NCBI GenBank assembly: GCA_963725645.1
Contig: CAVRZD010000006.1
Location: 1,116,001-1,180,000 of the forward strand
Reading direction: 5' to 3'
DNA length: 64,000 nucleotides
Source: JALYZC01 sp963725645
GTDB taxonomy: Bacteria > Actinomycetota > Thermoleophilia > Solirubrobacterales > Solirubrobacteraceae
The notes under the pieces are model-generated. The model was not told where the DNA came from. It did no database searches and worked only from the letters and a program-made list of their open reading frames with translations. The translations under genes were made by a program, and so were the position numbers. This document shows, one piece after another, positions 56,530 to 64,000 of this stretch. Numbering within the stretch: position 1 is the first letter of the stretch; each line of letters begins with the position of its first letter.

Positions 56530-56552
56530 CCATCGAGGAGACACCGACACCT

Positions 56553-58016
<1,464 letters not shown>

Positions 58017-58022
58017 CGGGCC

Positions 58023-58442
58023 ATGGCGCGCACGAAGTTCCCGGTCGAGATCCTCAGCCCCGAGGGCCAGATCTTCGACGGCGAGGTGGAGATGCTCTCC
58101 ACGCGCACGACCACGGGCTCGATCGGCGTGCTCGCCAACCACACGCCGCTGCTGGCAATGCTGGACCCGACCGAGCTGCGGCTGTACGAGTCCGAGAACG
58201 AGGTCATCCGCTTCGCCCAGGGCGAGGGGTACCTGCAGGTCGGATTCAACCGCGCGCTGATGCTGGTGGAGGAGGCGCATCGGCCGGACGAGCTGGACCG
58301 CGCCGAGCTGCAGGACAAGCTCAAGCGGGCCGAGCAGGAGCTCGACGCCGCCGAGGCGGGATCCGAGACTGCGCGCGTCGCCGAGCGCGACAGGGACCGC
58401 TGGCAGGCGTTCTTGCGGGTTCTCGACGACGAGTCGCGCTAG
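58023..58442 (+). CDS. atpC: ATP synthase F1 subunit epsilon
   Basis: 139 residues. N-terminal beta sandwich (FPVEILSPEGQIFDGEVEML, GSIGVLANHTPLLAMLDPTE) and a C-terminal helical pair with the extended inhibitory arm (DKLKRAEQELDAAEAGSETA). Last gene of the operon, 6 bp after atpD. Confidence 0.94.
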   Translation: MARTKFPVEILSPEGQIFDGEVEMLSTRTTTGSIGVLANHTPLLAMLDPTELRLYESENEVIRFAQGEGYLQVGFNRALMLVEEAHRPDELDRAELQDKLKRAEQELDAAEAGSETARVAERDRDRWQAFLRVLDDESR

Positions 58443-58483
58443 CGCACAGCCCATCCAGCGAACCCTCTACCCTTTTGGCCGTG

Positions 58484-59611
58484 ATGGACGAGCGGCCTCT
58501 CGCCGAGCGCCTGATCACCTACGACACCTCGACGCTCGACGGGCTCCGCGCCGCGGCGGGCTTCGTCAAGGGTTGGCTCGAGTCCCGCGACGTGGACGTC
58601 CGCGACTCCGACCACGAGGGTCTGCCGGTGATCCAGGCCGACGTTGGCGCCCCCGACGGCTCCGGCGCCCCGACCGTGATCCTGCACGGGCATCTCGACG
58701 TGGTCCCTGGCCGAGCCGAGCAGTTCGAGCCGCGCGTGGAGGGCGACCGCTTGATCGGGCGCGGGGCCTACGACATGAAGGGCGGGCTGGCGGCGATGAT
58801 GTGCGCGCTGCGCGAGGCGGCCGTCCAGGACGCCGTGCGGGTCCGCTTCCTGTGTGCGCCCGACGAGGAGGCCGAGGAGGTGGACGAGCGCTCGACCGAT
58901 GCGCTGGTGCGCGCGGGCTTCGGCGGTGATTTCGCCATCACCGGCGAGCCCACCGACATGCACATCGGCGTGCAGGCGAAGGGCGTGCTGGCGATCCGCA
59001 TCGTCGTGGCCGGCACGGCCGCCCACGGCTCCACCCCCTGGCTCGGCGACAACGCCGTGCTCAAGGCCATCGACACGTTCCGCGCGATCGAGTCGCTGCC
59101 GTTCACGCGCGAGTCCTCCGACCTGTTCGACCGGCCCTCGATCAACCTCGGGCGGATCGCCGGCGGCGACGCGCTCAACAAGGTCCCCGACGAGTGCATG
59201 CTGGACGTGGACATCCGCTACCTGCCCGGCCAGGACCCGGGTGACATCCTGGCCCAGATCCGCGCGCTCGGCGACGTCGAGATCGCGCGGACGTTCACGC
59301 GCGTGCCCGCCGAGGTCTCACGCACGCACCCGTACGTCCGCGCGCTCAGCGACGCCGTGCGCCGCTCCGAGGGCGGCGACGTGCTGAGCGTCGGTCGCGA
59401 CGGCGCCTCCGATGCGGTGTCCTTCCTCGAAGCCGGCGTGCCGGCGGTCGAATTCGGGCCGCGCGGCGCGGGCCACCACGGGCCCGAGGAATGGGTGTCG
59501 ATCTCGTCGCTCGAGCGCTATCGCCGCGCGCTGACCGAGTTCGTGCGCGGGCTGCCGGCGGCGCTGGAGCGCCCCGGCCCCGACCTCGAGGCCGTCGAGG
59601 GCGGCGGCTGA
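58484..59611 (+). CDS. M20-family metallopeptidase / deacylase (ArgE/DapE-like)
   Basis: 375 residues from ATG 58484 (GTG 58481 is also possible). Two-zinc site residues: HGHLDVVPG, GRGAYDMKGGLAAMM, CAPDEEAEEVDE and a late His near GAGHHGPEEWVSI; the dimerisation lid domain contains AAHGSTPWLGDNAV. Family members remove acyl groups from amino acids or cleave small peptides. The precise substrate (succinyl-DAP, acetylornithine or other) is not decided. Overlaps the LCP gene (TGATG). Confidence 0.85.
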   Translation: MDERPLAERLITYDTSTLDGLRAAAGFVKGWLESRDVDVRDSDHEGLPVIQADVGAPDGSGAPTVILHGHLDVVPGRAEQFEPRVEGDRLIGRGAYDMKGGLAAMMCALREAAVQDAVRVRFLCAPDEEAEEVDERSTDALVRAGFGGDFAITGEPTDMHIGVQAKGVLAIRIVVAGTAAHGSTPWLGDNAVLKAIDTFRAIESLPFTRESSDLFDRPSINLGRIAGGDALNKVPDECMLDVDIRYLPGQDPGDILAQIRALGDVEIARTFTRVPAEVSRTHPYVRALSDAVRRSEGGDVLSVGRDGASDAVSFLEAGVPAVEFGPRGAGHHGPEEWVSISSLERYRRALTEFVRGLPAALERPGPDLEAVEGGG

Positions 59612-61083
59612 TGGACCCGCAGATCCCGCGCCTCGCGCGCGGCATGTGGAAGCGCTTCGCGATCGCGTTCGCGTTGATCGTCGGGCTGAGCGCGGCCGCG
59701 ACCGCGACCGCGGCCCTCCTCCAGGTCAAGGACATCGCCGATGCCCTCGACAAGGGCACGCACCTCAACCTCGGCAAGGACACGATCCAGCGGGGCGAGG
59801 TGGGCGGCCCGCAGACGATCATGGTGCTCGGCTCCGACCACCGCTCGTTCTACGGCAAGCATGTGCGCGGCAACTCCGACACGATGATGCTGATCCGGCT
59901 GGACCCGGACAAAGCGGCGACGTCGATCATGTCGATCCCGCGTGACCTCAAGGTGCCGATCACGTACCGCGGCCAGACCCAGTCGGCCAAGATCAACTCC
60001 GCCTACAACACGGGCGGCCCGGGGCTCGCGGCGCGCACCGTCCACCGCACGCTCGGGATCGACATCAACCACGTCATCGACATGGACTTCGGCGGCTTTC
60101 GCCACGCCGTCGACCGCGTCGGCTGCATCTACACCGACGTCGATCGCCGCTACTTCAACGACAACTCCGGCGGCGGCGAGCCCTACGCCCAGATCAACCT
60201 CCAGCCGGGCTACCAGAAGCTGTGCAACTACGACGCACTGTCCTATGTGCGATTCCGCCACGAGGACACCGACCTGGTCCGCGCCGCGCGCCAGCAGGAC
60301 TTCCTGCGCCAGGCCAAGGACCAGCTCTCCGCGAGCAAGCTGTTCGACGACCGCGAGGCGCTGGCGAAGATCCTCGGCGCCTACACCTCGACCGACATTC
60401 GCGGCACCACGCAGGTGCTCGAGTTGATCAAGCTCGCCATCTTCTCCGCCGGACACCCGATCCGCGAGGTCCACTTCCGCTCGGAGGTCGGGCCGTCCTA
60501 CGTGTACGCGACGACGAAGGACATCCGCGACAACGTCGCCGAGTTCATGAGCGGCGAGGCCAGCGGGGGCCAGCGTGCGCCGTCGCGCTCGACGGCGGCG
60601 CAGCGGGCGGCCGGGCGCAAGCGGCCGCGCGGCAAGCTCGTGGCGGGCGGGCTGGAGGACGCGAAGTCGCAGGGCGAGGAGCAGGCGATCGCGTCGGCGA
60701 ACAAGGCCGGCTTCCCCTTCTACTACCCGACGCTGCGCTTGCGCGGCTCGATCTACTCCGGCGAGCCGCGGGTGTACTTCGTGCGCGACCAGAAGCGCCG
60801 GCGCCACCACGCCTATCGGATGGTCCTGGACACGGGCCGGCTTGGTGAATTCTATGGAATACAGGGCCTGACCTGGCGCAATCCCCCGATCCTCAGCAAG
60901 CCGACCGGCCACCAGACGGTCAACGGCCGGCGCCTGCTGCTCTTCGGGGACGGCAACCGGCTGCGCTTCGTGGCCTACCGCACGCGCCGCGCCGTGTACT
61001 GGGTGTCCAACACGCTGGTGCTTGGGCTGACGAACCGCCAGATGCTCGCGATCGCGGCGTCGCTGCGGCCGATCGGGCGCTGA
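59611..61083 (+). CDS. LytR-CpsA-Psr (LCP) family envelope polymer transferase
   Basis: 490 residues. One N-terminal anchor helix (RFAIAFALIVGLSAAATATA) and the LCP domain (about 70-250) with MVLGSDHRS, NSDTMMLIRLDP, SIPRDLKVPI and VRFRHEDTDLVRAARQQDFL, carrying the pyrophosphate-binding Arg/Asp set. LCP enzymes ligate polyprenyl-linked glycans to peptidoglycan. The C-terminal third (about 320-490) is an extra domain, perhaps LytR_C-like, beginning after a basic linker (RAAGRKRPRGKLVAGG). It precedes sugar-nucleotide genes, fitting an envelope glycan role. Confidence 0.88.
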   Translation: MDPQIPRLARGMWKRFAIAFALIVGLSAAATATAALLQVKDIADALDKGTHLNLGKDTIQRGEVGGPQTIMVLGSDHRSFYGKHVRGNSDTMMLIRLDPDKAATSIMSIPRDLKVPITYRGQTQSAKINSAYNTGGPGLAARTVHRTLGIDINHVIDMDFGGFRHAVDRVGCIYTDVDRRYFNDNSGGGEPYAQINLQPGYQKLCNYDALSYVRFRHEDTDLVRAARQQDFLRQAKDQLSASKLFDDREALAKILGAYTSTDIRGTTQVLELIKLAIFSAGHPIREVHFRSEVGPSYVYATTKDIRDNVAEFMSGEASGGQRAPSRSTAAQRAAGRKRPRGKLVAGGLEDAKSQGEEQAIASANKAGFPFYYPTLRLRGSIYSGEPRVYFVRDQKRRRHHAYRMVLDTGRLGEFYGIQGLTWRNPPILSKPTGHQTVNGRRLLLFGDGNRLRFVAYRTRRAVYWVSNTLVLGLTNRQMLAIAASLRPIGR

Positions 61084-61084
61084 C

Positions 61085-62374
61085 GTGGCCGCGGAGCGCG
61101 AGCCCATCGCCGTCATCGGCGTCGGCTACGTTGGCCTGGTGACGGCCGCGGGCTTCGCCGAGCTGGGCAGCGACGTCTGGTGCGTCGACATCGACGCCGC
61201 CCGCATCGCGCGGCTGCAGGCCGGCGAGGTGCCCATCCACGAGCCCGGCCTGGGCGAGGTCCTCGCGGCGCAGCGCGAGCGCCTGCACTTCACGACCGAC
61301 CTGGCCGAGGCGGTCGAGCACGTGCGCCTGCTGTTCGTCGCGGTCGGGACGCCGCCGACCTATTCCGGCGACGCCGACCTCTCCGCGGTCCACGCGGTGG
61401 TGGAGGCCCTGCCCGAGGCCGGTCGTCACGCGCTCGTGATGAAGTCGACCGTCCCGAGCGGCACGGGCGCCGCCGTCAAGCGCACGCTGGCCGCGCGCGG
61501 CGGCCCCGACTTCCCCTACGTCTCGTGCCCGGAGTTCCTGCGCGAGGGCTCGGCGCTGGCCGACTTCCGGCATCCCGACCGCGTGGTGATCGGCGACGAC
61601 GGCGGCGAGGCCGGCGACGCCGTGGCAGCGCTGTACGAGCCGCTGGGCGCGCCGCTGGTGCGCACCGATGTGACCAGCGCCGAGATGATCAAGCTCGCGT
61701 CCAACGCCTTCCTGGCGACGAAGATCTCCTTCATCAACGAGATCGCCAACGTGTGCGAGGAGACCGGCGCCGACGTCAACGAGGTCGCTCGCGGGATGGG
61801 GCTCGACCCGCGCGTGGGCGCGTCGTTCCTGCAGGCGGGGGTGGGATTCGGCGGGTCGTGCTTTCCCAAGGATGTGAACGCGCTGAAGCAGCTCGCCGGC
61901 AACAGCGGCTACCACTTCCAGCTCCTGGGCGCGGTGATCGAGGTCAACGAGCTCCAGAAGCGCCGCGTCGTGGCCAAGCTGCAGAAGCACCTCGGCTCGC
62001 TCGTCGGGAAGACCGTGACGCTGCTCGGCCTCGCCTTCAAGCCGAACACCGACGACCTGCGCGAGGCCTCGTCGCTGGTACTCGCCGCGCGGCTGCAGGC
62101 CGAGGGCGCACACGTACGGGCCTACGACCCGGTGGCGGAGGCCGGGGCGGCCGAGCTGATGCCGGGGGTCGAGCTGGCGCCGGGCCCGCTGGAGGCGGTC
62201 GCGGAAGCCGACGCCGTGGTGCTCGTCACGGAGTGGGACGAGTTCACGGGGCTCGATTGGGGCGCGGTCGCCCGCAGGATGAACGGTACGCTGCTGATCG
62301 ACGGGCGCAACGCGCTGGATCCCGAGGCCGTTCGCGCAGCCGGGCTCGACTACGAAGGAATTGGGCGGCGGTGA
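61085..62374 (+). CDS. UDP-glucose 6-dehydrogenase
   Basis: 429 residues, GTG start. NAD Rossmann motif (AVIGVGYVGLVTAAGFAELG), central KLASNAFLATKISFINEIAN, catalytic Cys in GVGFGGSCFPKDVNALK and C-terminal LGLAFKPNTDDLREASSL. Oxidises UDP-glucose to UDP-glucuronate for envelope polysaccharide. Ends 18 bp before the nucleotidyltransferase. Confidence 0.92.
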   Translation: MAAEREPIAVIGVGYVGLVTAAGFAELGSDVWCVDIDAARIARLQAGEVPIHEPGLGEVLAAQRERLHFTTDLAEAVEHVRLLFVAVGTPPTYSGDADLSAVHAVVEALPEAGRHALVMKSTVPSGTGAAVKRTLAARGGPDFPYVSCPEFLREGSALADFRHPDRVVIGDDGGEAGDAVAALYEPLGAPLVRTDVTSAEMIKLASNAFLATKISFINEIANVCEETGADVNEVARGMGLDPRVGASFLQAGVGFGGSCFPKDVNALKQLAGNSGYHFQLLGAVIEVNELQKRRVVAKLQKHLGSLVGKTVTLLGLAFKPNTDDLREASSLVLAARLQAEGAHVRAYDPVAEAGAAELMPGVELAPGPLEAVAEADAVVLVTEWDEFTGLDWGAVARRMNGTLLIDGRNALDPEAVRAAGLDYEGIGRR

Positions 62375-62392
62375 GTCAATGATGCGGGTGCG

Positions 62393-63493
62393 ATGCAGGC
62401 GCTGATCCTCGTGGGCGGCGAAGGGACGCGGCTGCGGCCGCTGACCTCAACGGTCCCGAAGCCCGTCGTGCCGCTCGTGGACCGCCCGTTCATCGCCTAC
62501 ATGCTCGAGTGGCTGCGCGGACACGGCGTCGACGACGTCGTGATGTCCTGCGGCTTCCTCGCGTCCGGGGTGCGCAACGTGCTCGGCGACGGCTCGGGGC
62601 TCGGGATCAGGCTGCGCTACGTCGAGGAGCCGCGGCCCCTGGGCACCGGCGGGGCGGTGAAGTTCGCCGAGTCGCTGCTCGACGAGCGCTTCTTCATGCT
62701 CAACGGCGACGTGCTCAGCGATCTCGACCTCAGAGGCCAGCTCGACCAGCACGAGGAGACGCGCGCACGGGGCACGCTCGCGCTCATCGGCGTCGACGAC
62801 CCGTCCGCGTACGGGCTGGTCCGGCTCAACGACGACCGGTCCGTCAAGGAATTCCTCGAGAAGCCGAGCCCGGACCAGATCGACACGAACCTCATCAGCG
62901 CCGGGGCGTACGTGCTCCAGCGCGACGTGCTCGAGCTGATCCCGCCCGACACCAACGCCTCGATCGAGCGCGACGTGTTCCCGGAGCTCGTGGGCGATGG
63001 GCTGTACGGGTTCCCCGGACACGGATACTGGCTGGACATCGGCACACCCGACCGCTACCTCCAGGCGACCTTCGACATCCTCGAGCGCAACGTCACGACG
63101 GCCGTCGGGGACGACCTCGGCGACAACTACCTCTCGGTCGCGGGGGACGCGTCGTTCAACGGCCGCGTCGTGCCGCCGGCGCGCGTCGGCGCCGGTTGTC
63201 GCATCGCAGCCGACGCCCGCGTCGGAAGCCTCGCGGTGCTGGGCGACAACGTCCGGGTGGGGGAGGGCACGACGATCGAGCAGGCCGTGGTCTTCAACGG
63301 TGCCGACATCGGCCCCAACTGCCAGCTGCGCAACTGCGTCCTCGGCGCCGGCGCGCGGGTCGGGGCCAACACGCACATCGAGGGCGGCGCGGTCCTCGGC
63401 GAGGGGGTGACGATCGGGGCGGACAACATCCTCACCCACGGCGCGCGTATCTTCCCCGGCGTGACCCTGCCCGACGGAGCCATCAAGTTTTGA
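62393..63493 (+). CDS. Sugar-1-phosphate nucleotidyltransferase with left-handed beta-helix end
   Basis: 366 residues. N-terminal nucleotidyltransferase (ALILVGGEGTRLRPLTSTVP, KPVVPLVDRPFIAYMLEWL, FFMLNGDVLSDLDLRGQL) and C-terminal hexapeptide repeats (GAGCRIAADARVGSLAVLGD, GADIGPNCQLRNCVLGAGAR). This architecture occurs in mannose-1-P guanylyltransferases and glucose-1-P thymidylyl/uridylyltransferases. The neighbouring PGI/PMI gene makes GDP-mannose formation plausible. Its last 4 bp overlap the next gene. Confidence 0.88.
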   Translation: MQALILVGGEGTRLRPLTSTVPKPVVPLVDRPFIAYMLEWLRGHGVDDVVMSCGFLASGVRNVLGDGSGLGIRLRYVEEPRPLGTGGAVKFAESLLDERFFMLNGDVLSDLDLRGQLDQHEETRARGTLALIGVDDPSAYGLVRLNDDRSVKEFLEKPSPDQIDTNLISAGAYVLQRDVLELIPPDTNASIERDVFPELVGDGLYGFPGHGYWLDIGTPDRYLQATFDILERNVTTAVGDDLGDNYLSVAGDASFNGRVVPPARVGAGCRIAADARVGSLAVLGDNVRVGEGTTIEQAVVFNGADIGPNCQLRNCVLGAGARVGANTHIEGGAVLGEGVTIGADNILTHGARIFPGVTLPDGAIKF

Positions 63494-64000
63494 CCGGCGC
63501 CGCGACGACGACGCTGGATCGGGCGACCGTCGCCGCGGTCGATCTCAGCGGCCAGGTCGACGACATCCTCGGGCTGCCCGATCAGCTGCGGGACGCCCTG
63601 TTCAAGGTGGAGAGCGCCGGACTGCAAGCGCGCGACGCGCCCGGCGGCCTCGTCGTTGCCGGCATGGGCGGCTCCGCGATCGGCGGCGCGCTCGCGCGGT
63701 CTGCGCTCGGCGATCGAGCCTCGCGGCCGATCGCGGTGACGCGCTCCTACGAGCTGCCGGGCTGGACCACGCCCGACACGATGGTGCTGTGCGCCTCCTA
63801 TTCGGGCGACACCGAGGAGACGCTCGCCTGCTATGAGGCGGCCGGCGCCGTCGGCGCCGCGGCGGGTGGTGACGACGACCGGCGGGCGGCTGGCCGAGGC
63901 GGCGCGCGAGGACGGCGTTCCCGTCATCCCGCTGCCGGGCGGGTTCCAGCCGCGGGCCGCGGTCGGCTATCTGATCGTGGCAGCGTTCGAGGTGGCCGCG
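63490..64000 (+). CDS. Bifunctional phosphoglucose/phosphomannose isomerase (3' truncated, one apparent frameshift)
   Basis: TTG start overlapping the previous stop (TTGA). SIS-domain motifs VVAGMGGSAIGG and LCASYSGDTEETLACYEAAG identify the archaeal/actinobacterial PGI/PMI type. Near 63862 one extra G shifts the frame; the correct continuation VTTTGGRLAEAAREDGVPVI then RAAVGYLIVAAFEVAA runs to the window end. It interconverts fructose-6-P with glucose-6-P and mannose-6-P, feeding the nucleotidyltransferase upstream. Confidence 0.85.
   Translation, partial: MTGAATTTLDRATVAAVDLSGQVDDILGLPDQLRDALFKVESAGLQARDAPGGLVVAGMGGSAIGGALARSALGDRASRPIAVTRSYELPGWTTPDTMVLCASYSGDTEETLACYEAAGAVGAAAGGDDDRRAAGRGGARGRRSRHPAAGRVPAAGRGRLSDRGSVRGGR

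Overview
The window is a stretch of very GC-rich chromosome with dense, mostly short-spaced genes, many 1 to 11 bp start/stop overlaps and frequent GTG/TTG starts. Gene content (c-di-AMP riboswitches on envelope hydrolases, wax-ester/diacylglycerol acyltransferase, LCP protein, CoA mutase, TetR/PadR regulators) and the order rpmE / DUF1385 / prfA / prmC / tsaC / glyA / wecA-like / atp point to an actinobacterium, most likely a Thermoleophilia/Solirubrobacterales-type lineage (inference from gene content and order; no rRNA is present). I see no IS elements, CRISPR arrays, prophage genes, rRNAs or tRNAs.

Layout. 1-9.7 kb: end of the mutase chaperone gene meaB, a hydratase-like gene, a GT-C membrane protein, a receiver/sensor kinase/LuxR regulator cluster, an acyl-CoA dehydrogenase, a CPA1 antiporter and three small unknown genes. 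9.7-17.3 kb: leucyl aminopeptidase, thiolase, HAD phosphatase, a second acyl-CoA dehydrogenase, a nucleotide cyclase fused to a YHS domain, small envelope proteins, a ZIP transporter and a clear bidirectional terminator. 17.3-25.7 kb: an envelope region with three ydaO-type (c-di-AMP) riboswitches, two on M23-fold proteins whose zinc-ligand positions are altered and one on a 47-residue membrane protein. 25.7-34.9 kb: a split B12-dependent mutase that looks like isobutyryl-CoA mutase, interrupted by three secreted-protein genes, then etfB-etfA-ETF-QO behind a strong promoter carrying a palindromic operator. 35.0-46.4 kb: the translation cluster, interleaved with lipid, carotenoid and envelope genes. 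46.4-51.1 kb: glycosyltransferase, TetR regulator with palindromic operator, R2lox-type oxidase plus rubredoxin, BtrH-like and cupin proteins. 51.1-58.4 kb: a complete F-type ATP synthase operon (atpI-like, B, E, F, H, A, G, D, C). 58.5-64 kb: M20 peptidase, LCP protein, UDP-glucose dehydrogenase, nucleotidyltransferase and a partial sugar-phosphate isomerase (cell-envelope sugars).

Functional links. Acyl-CoA dehydrogenases, thiolase, ETF/ETF-QO and the mutase with MeaB form a fatty-acid and branched-chain acyl-CoA oxidation system whose electrons reach the quinone pool and whose end product is ATP via the atp operon; the acyltransferase stores excess acyl groups. The envelope genes are tied to c-di-AMP, a signal of osmotic and wall state.

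Quality warning. Six otherwise intact genes are split by small indels (near 8556, 10702 and 10855, 13680, 27328, 48784 and 63862), and a seventh near 14939 is suspected. Most behave as single extra bases and one sits in a C-run, so I read them as sequence or assembly errors rather than real pseudogenes. Many genes have a TANNNT box 6-10 nt before the start codon, suggesting widespread leaderless transcripts; I used this to choose some starts.
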